Shown here: positions 19,079 to 27,501 of the stretch, piece after piece | Layout: the number at the start of each line of letters is the position of its first letter | How positions within the stretch are numbered: position 1 is the first letter of the stretch | Origin: Candidatus Methylopumilus turicensis | GTDB lineage: Bacteria > Pseudomonadota > Gammaproteobacteria > Burkholderiales > Methylophilaceae | DNA: 64,000 bases | Direction of reading: 5' to 3' | NCBI RefSeq assembly: GCF_000953015.1 | Contig: NZ_LN794158.1 | Span: 1,116,001 to 1,180,000 of the forward strand | The notes under the pieces: generated by a model | What the model was told of the DNA's origin: nothing | The model's input: only the letters and a program-made list of their open reading frames with translations | The model's database searches: none | Made by a program: the position numbers and the translations under genes

Positions 19079-20086
19079 ATGAAAACACTATACCTCCATT
19101 TCGGCACCCACAAAACTGGATCTACATCCATACAAAACTTTTTGTATGGATGTAGAGAAGAACTCCAAAAAATAGGTTTTTATTATCCTACCGAAGGATC
19201 CTATTTTTATAGTGGTGAATCATCTCAATCTTTATTTGCACACTCTCTTATTGACGCGCGTCCAAAGTATATTAGTAAAAACGTTAGTTGGGATAAAGCA
19301 TCCTGCATCTCCGACCTTAAAAGAGATCTAGAAAATTCCAAAAGTCCAAACACAATCATTTCATCTGAACACTTTAGCAGTATTAAAACCCAGGATTCCT
19401 TGGTAGAGATCAAGGATATTTTTACCAATTATTTTGAAAATATCAAAATAATTATCTATCTTCGTAGGCAGGATCATTTTTTTGAGTCTAGATATAATCA
19501 GCAAGTAAAAGCGGGCCTGATTACAGCTACTTTTGAAGAGGTATTGAAAGATTTTTTGGGCAATTATAATTACAATGACTACATTGAAATGCTATCAAAT
19601 GTATTTGGAAAAGCTAACATCATCATTAGGCCATTTGAAAAGTCTCAATTACACATGCAAAATGTTGTTCATGACTTCTTTAAAATTTTACATCTGAACA
19701 TAGATGGTAATATCCAAGACGATATCAATAAATCCATCCCTACAGAAATGTCTGAAGTCATTCGTCTATTTAATAATAACTTTGACAACCATTCACAACG
19801 TCAAAGGTTTTACAAATTTATAAAGACGTCCTCAATTGATTTTGACAAGACTCTATATACAATCTTATCACCGAGATTAAGAAAAGAAATATTAGACTTT
19901 CACAGGGAAGGAAATTATCAGGTAGCTAAAAACTACCTGGGAAGAGAGAATGGTTTGTTATTTTATGAGCCCGAAGTTTCCTCAAAGCCTCTTTATCCAG
20001 GGATAGCGACAGAAAGATTCGCAGAAATTTCAGCTGAAATATTTTTGCTGCAATATCAGATTTATCAAAAAATTAAAGGGAATTAA
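19079..20086 (+). CDS. PAPS-dependent sulfotransferase-like protein (1)
   Basis: The 335-aa protein begins with the 5'-phosphosulfate-binding loop FGTHKTGSTSIQ (residues 8-19). A IIYLRRQDHFFESRYNQ block at about residue 123 fits the 3'-phosphate-binding Arg/Ser strand of sulfotransferases. It should transfer sulfate from PAPS to a hydroxyl or amine in the cytoplasm. It is the last gene of the plus-strand operon, after a 93-base gap, and faces the minus-strand operon. It differs clearly from the second sulfotransferase at 23974-24966, so the two probably do not do the same step. Confidence 0.8.
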   Translation: MKTLYLHFGTHKTGSTSIQNFLYGCREELQKIGFYYPTEGSYFYSGESSQSLFAHSLIDARPKYISKNVSWDKASCISDLKRDLENSKSPNTIISSEHFSSIKTQDSLVEIKDIFTNYFENIKIIIYLRRQDHFFESRYNQQVKAGLITATFEEVLKDFLGNYNYNDYIEMLSNVFGKANIIIRPFEKSQLHMQNVVHDFFKILHLNIDGNIQDDINKSIPTEMSEVIRLFNNNFDNHSQRQRFYKFIKTSSIDFDKTLYTILSPRLRKEILDFHREGNYQVAKNYLGRENGLLFYEPEVSSKPLYPGIATERFAEISAEIFLLQYQIYQKIKGN

Positions 20087-20160
20087 TTGCGCAAATGTCC
20101 CCTGTTACTTCTCAAATCCAACTTGTGAGTCCATTTTTTTAATGACAGTTTATGTCAGGG

Positions 20161-21351
20161 TCACTCCCAAGTATCGCCAGACCTTTGTAACCATCGATCT
20201 ATTGTAGATGGCTCTTGAATATCCCTCACGCCACCTGACAGATTGATGACTATGTTTTGCGACTTAATACTAGGGTCTTTTAGGGCAAGCTTATATATTG
20301 CAGCCACCGCAGTGGCAGCAGCATGACATATGGTAATCCCCTCATCCTCAAGGACCATTCTTTTTGCAAAAATAATTTCTTGATTGGATACTGAAAGCAT
20401 CAAACCACCACTCTCTTTTACAATCTTTCTCACGTGAGGATAGGCTCGAGTTGGGTTACCTCTCAAAATTGCTTCAGCTATCCCCACAGGGTTCTTCTCT
20501 ATATGAGAAGGTTGGATATTTTCAGCGTCTTCTTCCCAAGCCTTCACCATAGGACTACAACTTAATTGCTGGGCGCATAACAATTTAGGCATAGTGTTAA
20601 TCAAACCAATTGATAGGGCCTCCTTAGCAGCTTTATGAACGCCATAAACACCCATAGCACTTGATACCGCCTGAACATACCAATCTACTTTCTTGGGTAA
20701 TTGATCAATAATTTCAAAAAAAATTGTTTTCAATCCCTCACGGCGGCCAAGATTAAAAAAACCACCTTCACTGGTTAACCCTGACTTTTCTGCAAAGACA
20801 TTGACATACTCGCTGGCCTCGACAAAATTTGCGTCACGTAAGCCATAATGCGTTATTTGCTTGGTGAATGAATAGTTTACTCTTGGAGCAAAATCTTCAG
20901 CAGTCAATAGGGACATTTTCAAGGTTGGAAAGCGACTGATTGCTTGTGCATAAGCAGTCGAGCTATTGCCAGTAGATGATGTACAAAAGTGAGTGACCCC
21001 AGACTCAAAAAGATAAGGTAAAGAGACATAAGCCATCCTATCTTTGGTGCTCTTAGATTGATTAACGGTCTCATCTTTTAAGTATAAATTATCTAAGCCA
21101 AATCTTTGGCCTAGGTTAAAAGCCTTAACTAAGGGTGTCATCTCGGCGTTAGGAAGCAGGCTTTCATCAAAAATCGGCAATAAATCTGAATAGCGTTCAT
21201 AAGGGTTTGAACTCTTTCGAATACGCACTTGATTGATGGGATAAGAAACATCAATCATTCCACGACAAGCGGGGCATGAGGTGTGATGTCCATTTTTCAT
21301 TTGGAAGCCACATCCAAGACATTGAATTAAAAACTTTGAGAGTTCCATCAT
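20161..21351 (-). CDS. Threonine-synthase-like PLP enzyme with N-terminal zinc ribbon
   Basis: The 396-aa fold type II PLP enzyme resembles threonine synthase and its diverged relatives. Cysteines 11, 14, 26 and 29 form a CxxC-CxxC zinc ribbon. The PLP lysine is Lys103 in SKSTKDR, where threonine synthase has SFKDR. A STGNSSTAYA phosphate-binding loop follows, and NLSGGVRD lies near the end. Housekeeping threonine synthase is normally placed beside hom, so a role in making an unusual beta- or gamma-substituted amino acid for the local pathway is more likely. Its start overlaps the oxidoreductase stop by four bases, ATGA. Confidence 0.88.
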   Translation of the reverse strand: MMELSKFLIQCLGCGFQMKNGHHTSCPACRGMIDVSYPINQVRIRKSSNPYERYSDLLPIFDESLLPNAEMTPLVKAFNLGQRFGLDNLYLKDETVNQSKSTKDRMAYVSLPYLFESGVTHFCTSSTGNSSTAYAQAISRFPTLKMSLLTAEDFAPRVNYSFTKQITHYGLRDANFVEASEYVNVFAEKSGLTSEGGFFNLGRREGLKTIFFEIIDQLPKKVDWYVQAVSSAMGVYGVHKAAKEALSIGLINTMPKLLCAQQLSCSPMVKAWEEDAENIQPSHIEKNPVGIAEAILRGNPTRAYPHVRKIVKESGGLMLSVSNQEIIFAKRMVLEDEGITICHAAATAVAAIYKLALKDPSIKSQNIVINLSGGVRDIQEPSTIDRWLQRSGDTWE

Positions 21352-22466
21352 GCCCTTAATAGCGTCCGAGGGGAAAACTTTTCGAGATTAGTTGGAACAT
21401 CTTTATTCATCATCAAATCTGTCAGTATCCTACCCATAGTGAGACATAACAATACGCCCTTGCTGCCGCCACCGTTAATTACCCAGCCATTATCGTATGA
21501 GGGGGCTCTTCCCATTACAGGCAGCTCATTTTCAGAAACAGGCCTTGCAGCAGAGGAATGTCCAATGACCCGAAAAGATTTCCATCCCGGTAAAAAATCA
21601 CGCACACTCCTGAGTAATTCCTGTTTAGTGCTTAAGGTGCAAGGCCCTAAAATTCCAGACTCTCTTCTTGTTCCCCCAATCCAATAGTGATGGTCGTCGT
21701 GCTGGTAGACAGCTTTTATTCCATGACTTATATCTGCCTTCAAGGGATCGCCTAATGATTGCACTAAAAGTAAATCGCCAATGACAGGCCTAATCGATAA
21801 ATCATAGCCTGGATGCCAACCATCAACTGGGTGGTTTTCCCATGCACCTTTAGCCATGCATAGTCCTGAAACCGAGACCTTAAGACCATTAACAAGAATA
21901 GCAGTGACAATTTTATTCCTAGTAAACACCTCTTGTAAGGTACCAGTAAGAATTTCTGCCCCCAACTTTCTTGATGAGGATAAAAGCGCAAGTCTAAACC
22001 TCTCAGAGTCTAGGCGCATATTACCTTTGGTGAAGAGTGCCCCCTCGAAGTTGGGACTAATTCGATCATCAAAGTTTGATAACTCGTTCATGTCCATTAT
22101 CGAAGCAGAAAAATTTGGCAATTGATTATAAAAATCAAGACTTTTTTCTAGCGCAATCAACTCAACTTTATTGTTAGCAAGAAAAATTCGCTCTACCACC
22201 TTATGATGAAAATCGATACCAGACAAGTCTTTGATTATTCCATGATGCATAAGATGTTGGTTAAAGGCATCCATATAAAAATCTTGCATGACGCCAGGGA
22301 AACCAGGGCCGTGGAGAGGATTAACTCCACCGGGATTCCAGCCTGATGCTCGGCCAACTCGTTCATCGTCAATAAGCAGGACTTTTTTGCCAGCACTTGC
22401 TAAATGATAGGCTAATGCTGCGCCCATTAGGCCGCCACCTATAATTGAATAAGGCATATCAGTCAT
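21348..22466 (-). CDS. DAO-family FAD-dependent amine/amino-acid oxidoreductase
   Basis: The 372-aa protein has an N-terminal Rossmann dinucleotide site SIIGGGLMGAALAYHLASAG (about residues 7-26), a VLLIDDERVGRASGWNPGGV block and a C-terminal FAD-contact segment WVINGGGSKGVLL, typical of glycine oxidase and D-amino-acid dehydrogenase relatives. It would oxidise a C-N bond of an amino acid or amine. It overlaps the ligase upstream by 8 bases and the PLP enzyme downstream by 4 bases, an arrangement that points to one coupled pathway. The substrate is unknown. Confidence 0.9.
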   Translation of the reverse strand: MTDMPYSIIGGGLMGAALAYHLASAGKKVLLIDDERVGRASGWNPGGVNPLHGPGFPGVMQDFYMDAFNQHLMHHGIIKDLSGIDFHHKVVERIFLANNKVELIALEKSLDFYNQLPNFSASIMDMNELSNFDDRISPNFEGALFTKGNMRLDSERFRLALLSSSRKLGAEILTGTLQEVFTRNKIVTAILVNGLKVSVSGLCMAKGAWENHPVDGWHPGYDLSIRPVIGDLLLVQSLGDPLKADISHGIKAVYQHDDHHYWIGGTRRESGILGPCTLSTKQELLRSVRDFLPGWKSFRVIGHSSAARPVSENELPVMGRAPSYDNGWVINGGGSKGVLLCLTMGRILTDLMMNKDVPTNLEKFSPRTLLRA

Positions 22467-23952
22467 TTTTGGCTTTAAACTTGATGTTAAAAGTTCTGAG
22501 TAGGTTTTCTTGATTAATTTTTTTTAGAATTTCCTTACGATCAACCTTCATCAAACCTGATAACTGAACTGGGAATAGGGGCAAAATATGAAAGTTAACC
22601 TTAGAAAAGAAATCCCCAAATTGCCTCGCTATCCCAGTTAACAATTCATCACTAGGGGAAGTGCTAGCTTCAACCACAATCGTCATAGATGGCAGGCCAG
22701 ACTCATCTTGAAGAGAGAATACACAGACATTATTGACACCCAATGAACGATTTAACATAGCCTCTATCGGTTCTACCGCTTTCTTATCACCTCCCAAATT
22801 GATTACATTTTTCTCTCTTCCAATCACTCTAATTTTTCCATCAGCTCGCTTAATTGCGATATCGCCAGTATGAAAAAAACCCTGATGAAAGCTATCATGA
22901 GACGTCAATTCATCATTCATATAACTTTTTGGATCGCACTGTTCCAATTGTATTGAAAGAAATCCTTCTCGATTAATCTCAACCTCATTTAACTGTTCAT
23001 CAAAAATTTTAATTGTTTTGCTTGGGATTGGACTAATCCAAACAGTATCCTCTTCCGTATGAATCTCATTTTGGAGGGCTACTCCGCATTCAGTTGCCGC
23101 ATAATTAATAAAGATAGAGCAGCTAAGTTTTGATTTAATACTCATTGCCAAAGCTGAATCTAAAAACCCCCCCCCACAAAATATCTTTAAATCCTTCCTT
23201 AAGGTTTTTTGTGCGTCAGTAATCGTCAAAAAATCTCTTACCAACACCGGCGTAATGAAGGTGCGATCTGCATTTGAATGCCCTAAGCCATCAATAAAAG
23301 ACGGCCTCTGACTAAATATACAAGTGACGCCCAAATAAAAGCATGCAAGCGGAACTTTGTTTCCAACAGCGGTGCCAGGGTGAAATGATCCAAAATAAAA
23401 GATACTTTCTGGGGTTATATGAAATTCACTTATTGCCCTGTCAATCAAGAGTTTAGTCTCAATACCTGGCCTAAGAACAGTCTTATAGTTTCCTGTTGAA
23501 CCCGATGTGTACTCGATATGACCACCCCATCTAGAGTCGAGAACCAAATCATCTGGAACTTCAAAGTTGTTTAAATCGCTGCTTGAAAATTTAATTATCA
23601 AAGCATCAGGAACGATTTTATCTAACAACAAGATTAAATCATCCGTCAACCCTTCATGAAATAAAGCCACAACGTCAGACAATTTTAAATCTACAAGTAA
23701 ATTTAAATCCGAGACCGTTACTGTCGAATAACCTTTTGAACGAAAGGCTAGTATTAGGACCCACTTCAAGGCCATAGACTTTACATTAATGATGACTATT
23801 CCCGTCTCACGATCAATATTTTGCGCATATGTCTCGGCAACACCTATCACTTTTTTATAAAGTTCCTGATAGGTTAAATGCCATAAATCATCTTGAAGGG
23901 CTAATTTATGAGGGTTAGTGTTTGCTAAAAATTGTAATTGTTGAATAATCAT
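22459..23952 (-). CDS. Acyl/aryl-adenylating enzyme (AMP-dependent synthetase/ligase)
   Basis: The 497-aa ANL-superfamily enzyme carries the P-loop YTSGSTGNYKT near residue 146, the A5-like NYAATECG, the A7 motif FHTGDIAI near residue 360, the hinge GREKNVINLGGDKK, and a C-terminal catalytic lysine in SGLMKVDRKEI. It should activate a carboxylic acid as an adenylate and pass it to CoA, an amine or a carrier; no carrier-protein gene lies in the cluster. Codons 260-262 form a run of nine guanines (23167-23175), which could shift frame by slippage. The reading frame is intact here. Confidence 0.92.
   Translation of the reverse strand: MIIQQLQFLANTNPHKLALQDDLWHLTYQELYKKVIGVAETYAQNIDRETGIVIINVKSMALKWVLILAFRSKGYSTVTVSDLNLLVDLKLSDVVALFHEGLTDDLILLLDKIVPDALIIKFSSSDLNNFEVPDDLVLDSRWGGHIEYTSGSTGNYKTVLRPGIETKLLIDRAISEFHITPESIFYFGSFHPGTAVGNKVPLACFYLGVTCIFSQRPSFIDGLGHSNADRTFITPVLVRDFLTITDAQKTLRKDLKIFCGGGFLDSALAMSIKSKLSCSIFINYAATECGVALQNEIHTEEDTVWISPIPSKTIKIFDEQLNEVEINREGFLSIQLEQCDPKSYMNDELTSHDSFHQGFFHTGDIAIKRADGKIRVIGREKNVINLGGDKKAVEPIEAMLNRSLGVNNVCVFSLQDESGLPSMTIVVEASTSPSDELLTGIARQFGDFFSKVNFHILPLFPVQLSGLMKVDRKEILKKINQENLLRTFNIKFKAKND
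23167..23175. repeat. Homopolymer G9/C9 tract within the ligase CDS
   Basis: Nine consecutive C on the plus strand (G on the coding strand) encode three glycines at residues 260-262. The tract stands out in an AT-rich gene and, at this length, can mediate slipped-strand frameshifts. Confidence 0.9.
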
Positions 23953-23973
23953 GAATAGGGGATCTTTGTTTGA

Positions 23974-24966
23974 TTAGGCTAGATCAAGTTCCTTAAGGAG
24001 GTCATGTGGCGCGTGTTGACGCCAGATCTTATCGATAGCCTCCATCTCAGCAGCTGACAGCGCCTTCTTTACTTTATCTCTCGCCAGATTTGTATCCGCC
24101 TGAGAGTCTCGACCAAGAACTTCCTTTACTTGATCCATGTTAATTGGGGTCCCAAAAAATACGGATAGTTTATGAAGTACCGCCTCGGGTTTTTTGTTCA
24201 AATCTTCATAATCAAGAACCAAACAGTCGGAGTTTTTTAACAAAAAACGTAAACAATGAAGTGATCGAGTATAAATATCTAAGTTAGATTCAATCGTATT
24301 TCCGAATGCTCGCATTCGTGACATACACCAGCTATGAAAATCTCGCTTTAAAAAGATAGTTTTATGAGGGCCAGTAAAGCTAGAGAGAACAATCCCTGGC
24401 CCATTATTGACATGGCTACGCAACTTAATGAGTACGTTGGGTGCACCCATTTTTAAAAATGGCGACAGTTGAAAAAAGTTGGCCCATCTAAGCAGATGTC
24501 TCACTTGATCTGCTTTAGCATGACTTTTATCTTTAGGTGCAAAATAAAGCGCCGCTTGTGAATATATATCTGGCTCAGAGATTGAAGGAACCCCAATCTC
24601 CGCTATTAATTTTGACAACAACGTGGATCCGCAACGACCTGGAGAAAATAGCAACACTGCTGAAATATTGATATTAGGAGGGCTCTTGGCCAAAGACTCT
24701 AAGGGCGTATACAAAAAATATTGTGCATTCTTTCTAATATAATCGTATTGAAATGTCGCTTTTGAAGCTTCAACAGGATCTACGCCAACAGAATGAATTA
24801 ATACATTACTTTTAAAATCGATACAATAAGGAATAAGGTTAAATCCCTGGGTATCTTTTACACCAATTGCCTTAAATTCCCCTTCAATGATATCCGCTGG
24901 GGTAACCAACTTATAACCTAGGTTAGGCTTAATCCTAGATTGAAGAAAAAGTAGATTTTTTTTCAT
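23974..24966 (-). CDS. PAPS-dependent sulfotransferase-like protein (2)
   Basis: The 330-aa protein has the 5'-phosphosulfate loop LLFSPGRCGSTLLSKL at residues 105-120, about 100 residues further in than in the gene at 19079, so it has an extra N-terminal domain. A TIFLKRDFHSWCMSRMR block at the middle matches the 3'-phosphate strand, and VLDYEDLNKKPE follows, as in typical sulfotransferases. It is the first gene of the minus-strand operon, 21 bases before the ligase. It likely sulfates the pathway product or an intermediate. No signal peptide is present. Confidence 0.82.
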   Translation of the reverse strand: MKKNLLFLQSRIKPNLGYKLVTPADIIEGEFKAIGVKDTQGFNLIPYCIDFKSNVLIHSVGVDPVEASKATFQYDYIRKNAQYFLYTPLESLAKSPPNINISAVLLFSPGRCGSTLLSKLIAEIGVPSISEPDIYSQAALYFAPKDKSHAKADQVRHLLRWANFFQLSPFLKMGAPNVLIKLRSHVNNGPGIVLSSFTGPHKTIFLKRDFHSWCMSRMRAFGNTIESNLDIYTRSLHCLRFLLKNSDCLVLDYEDLNKKPEAVLHKLSVFFGTPINMDQVKEVLGRDSQADTNLARDKVKKALSAAEMEAIDKIWRQHAPHDLLKELDLA

Positions 24967-25116
24967 TAAAACTCTTTTGGACGACGACTATAAAACTTGA
25001 ATACTAGGAACATTTCGTGATGGTTTGATCTAGCTAATCCGAGTAAAGCTTGTTAATAATTAAATTTTTAACGAGCGTTACTCGGAATTCAAGTAAAATT
25101 TTTGAGATTCTTTATA

Positions 25117-25533
25117 TTAGAAGAGTAAGGTTATTTCAAATTGCTTACCATTCTCATCGACACACAAGCCAGAGCCACTTGATAAATCAAGAGAGAAATC
25201 ACAACGCATACCAATTCCCTCATCATTTGCAAGCAGCGCCCGATAGTATGAAGTTAGAAGAGACGAAGTGCTTGAAGAACGGGAGAAAGTGCCAGTCTTT
25301 GATTTCAGACCAAAGAGATTTGCCTCATTGACGCGGCCAGGCTCACCCCGATAAATTTTTCCACCTAGATCCATTTCAATAAAACCAGCCTTGCTGTAGG
25401 TTCTTCCAGTCCAAAGCGCGTAATGAATTTTACTGTTATCTTTTTGTAAAATTTGCATATTAATGGGGCCGGATGTCGCGCATGCCCCAAGCAGTAAAGA
25501 AAAAGCGATAATTAGTTTAGGTAATTTTGTCAT
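25117..25533 (-). CDS. Hypothetical lipoprotein
   Basis: The protein is 138 aa from ATG 25531-25533, which has AAGGG upstream; an in-frame earlier codon at 25557 is less likely. It has a signal peptide ending LLLGAC (Cys18), hence outer- or inner-membrane lipoprotein. The mature part is beta-rich, with GKIYRGEPGRVNEANLFGLK and a paired-cysteine region MRCDFSLDLSSGSGLCVD. The domain is not recognised. It overlaps the GT41 gene by 17 bases, so the two are probably co-translated. Confidence 0.7.
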   Translation of the reverse strand: MTKLPKLIIAFSLLLGACATSGPINMQILQKDNSKIHYALWTGRTYSKAGFIEMDLGGKIYRGEPGRVNEANLFGLKSKTGTFSRSSSTSSLLTSYYRALLANDEGIGMRCDFSLDLSSGSGLCVDENGKQFEITLLF

Positions 25534-27403
25534 TCGATGAACCCTTATTCTTAGCAACTCGGTTGGTAATATTAAAACTTACTGGTTTTATTTTTTTTGA
25601 TGCTACATCACAAGCATGCAAGTAGGCACCCTCAATTTGAATTGTTCTGCCGACAGCATCAAAGACTGGATGGTTTTTTCTATGCTTATCAAGGTGGCTT
25701 TTAATATTAAACAGTAGTTTAGTATCGTTAAGCAGTCTTGCAGCAATATTGACGTATTCATCCTTATCTTTAGCGACTAAGGATTTTAACCCTGTCGCTT
25801 TAAGTAATCCACCACTAACTCTTGACGGGAAGTTTGTACCCTCAAGAGCAATGACTGGGACGCCGGCAAATAAGGCATCACTGGTAGTTGTGTGCCCCCC
25901 GTAAGGCCACGGATCCAAAGCGATAGCGCAGTGTGCAATTCTTGCGAGATGATCATCCACACGAATTTTTTTTGCCCAAAAAAAACGATTGGCATCTACG
26001 CCTACTAATTTCGCGGCATCCATTAAATTAGTTTTGGCTAAATCACCCGGATCCAGCATCCAAAGGACCGCTTCTGGACTTGCTTGCATAATGCGCATCC
26101 AGGTGTGCCAAACCTCCCTACCGACTTTATTGACATTATTGAACATGCCGATAATGGGCTTACCTTCAGGAATGCCTAGCTGTCTAAAAGGTGGTTTAGG
26201 TGACAGATACTGGGCGATGTAATCATTAATTTGATAGGTATTTGGAATACGTATAATTGATTCAGTATTAAATTTTTCACTGGTGACGGGCAATGTATAG
26301 TCATCGGCAATAATATAATCGATAAAAGGAGTACCGGTCGTTCCTGGAAAACCTAGATAGGATATTTGAACTGGGGCAGGCCTGAATCCAAAAACTCCAA
26401 GGCGTGTCCCCTCAGTTAGGCCGTTCAAGTCCACCAACACATCAATCTTGTCTTTGTGAATAACCGATGCAGCTGCAGCATCACTGAGCTTAGAGATATC
26501 CTTAACGATATTTGCCTTTGAAAAAACTTGTCTCCTCATTGCGTGACCATCATCATAACTCGTATCGTAGATGACGATGTCAAATCGGTACTTGTTATGG
26601 TGCCTCAACATCCCCATGGCTAAATAGGAGGTGGGGTGATCTCTAAAATCATTCGAGACGTAGCCAATTTTGACTTTACGCTGCTTAAAATCACCCTCAG
26701 GGACAATGGCTAATGGCTCCTTTGTAACCTTCTTAAACTTGTTCCGAGCAAAGTTTTTGATGACTTCAAAATTAATCGCTTCGTCATCACACCACAAAAG
26801 ATGGGTTCTTGGCGTTTCATTGACCGATGTATACTTTTTATCTTGATAAACAGCCGACATTTTATTAGTAATTTTCTCTGCAAAATCCCAATCAGCATTT
26901 TGTAGTGCAATCCTTAGCGGATAGGTTGAAATCGATAGATCTTCTTCAGATGCAAAATAGGCTTTTTTGGCGGTTTCAATTGCAAGCGCCTGCTCACCGT
27001 ATCTTGATAGTATCCTTGCGGCCTCAACAAGCTCCTGATTCGTTGGATTAAGCCCCATCATTTCCTTGAGAGAGACTATTGCTTTATCCTTTTGCCTTTG
27101 CTCCTCGAAGTGATTTGCTTGAAGTAACAATGGCATGGTTAATCTAGGGTCGATTTCCCTGATGGAGTCTAATGCAGTTAGCGCATAGTCGGGATTGATT
27201 TTTTTATATAGGGCGTGAGTGGCATAAAAAATGGAGATCTTATCTTTCTTACTGGCAGCGGTAATTTTTTGTTGTAAATATTGATAGGCATCCTCTTTTT
27301 TACCACTATTAATGAGCCCAAGTGCTTCCTTAATAAAGCTTTCTACTTCTGGCGATGTGGTAGGGGTTGTTATTTCTTTTGAATCTCGCATAAGTTTTCT
27401 CAT
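25517..27403 (-). CDS. GT41 (SPINDLY/OGT-like) O-linked glycosyltransferase with TPRs
   Basis: The 628-aa protein joins an N-terminal helical TPR region (about residues 20-170, with YALTALDSIREIDPRLTMPL) to a GT41 catalytic half. Catalytic-domain blocks are GYVSNDFRDHPTSYLAMGML, where the His of DHPT matches the conserved His of OGT; PVQISYLGFPGTTGTPFIDY; FNNVNKVGREVWHTW with the UDP-binding Lys; and DPWPYGGHTTTSDALFAGVP. Such enzymes modify protein Ser/Thr in the cytoplasm. The next gene upstream encodes a giant exported protein rich in Ser/Thr/Asn, an obvious candidate substrate. Start is ATG 27403 or 27391; neither has a clear Shine-Dalgarno. Confidence 0.93.
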   Translation of the reverse strand: MRKLMRDSKEITTPTTSPEVESFIKEALGLINSGKKEDAYQYLQQKITAASKKDKISIFYATHALYKKINPDYALTALDSIREIDPRLTMPLLLQANHFEEQRQKDKAIVSLKEMMGLNPTNQELVEAARILSRYGEQALAIETAKKAYFASEEDLSISTYPLRIALQNADWDFAEKITNKMSAVYQDKKYTSVNETPRTHLLWCDDEAINFEVIKNFARNKFKKVTKEPLAIVPEGDFKQRKVKIGYVSNDFRDHPTSYLAMGMLRHHNKYRFDIVIYDTSYDDGHAMRRQVFSKANIVKDISKLSDAAAASVIHKDKIDVLVDLNGLTEGTRLGVFGFRPAPVQISYLGFPGTTGTPFIDYIIADDYTLPVTSEKFNTESIIRIPNTYQINDYIAQYLSPKPPFRQLGIPEGKPIIGMFNNVNKVGREVWHTWMRIMQASPEAVLWMLDPGDLAKTNLMDAAKLVGVDANRFFWAKKIRVDDHLARIAHCAIALDPWPYGGHTTTSDALFAGVPVIALEGTNFPSRVSGGLLKATGLKSLVAKDKDEYVNIAARLLNDTKLLFNIKSHLDKHRKNHPVFDAVGRTIQIEGAYLHACDVASKKIKPVSFNITNRVAKNKGSSNDKIT

Positions 27404-27419
27404 GTTAGGAAATATGATA

Positions 27420-27449
27420 AAAAAAAGCGTACTTTCGTACGCTTTTTTT
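27420..27449. terminator. Strong bidirectional intrinsic terminator
   Basis: A perfect 13-bp stem, seven A-T pairs then GCGTAC, closes a TTTC loop and ends in runs of seven or more T on both strands. It terminates the giant-protein gene on the minus strand and separates its transcript from the GT41 gene. Confidence 0.93.
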
Positions 27450-27501
27450 CAAACCAAATCAAAAACTATTGATATTAACGATAAATATTGGTGCGTTGGT
27501 A

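Noticed and set aside
14763-24966. NRPS or PKS assembly line
   Set aside because: No condensation, ketosynthase or carrier-protein signature (such as the LGG-D-S pantetheine site) was seen in any gene.
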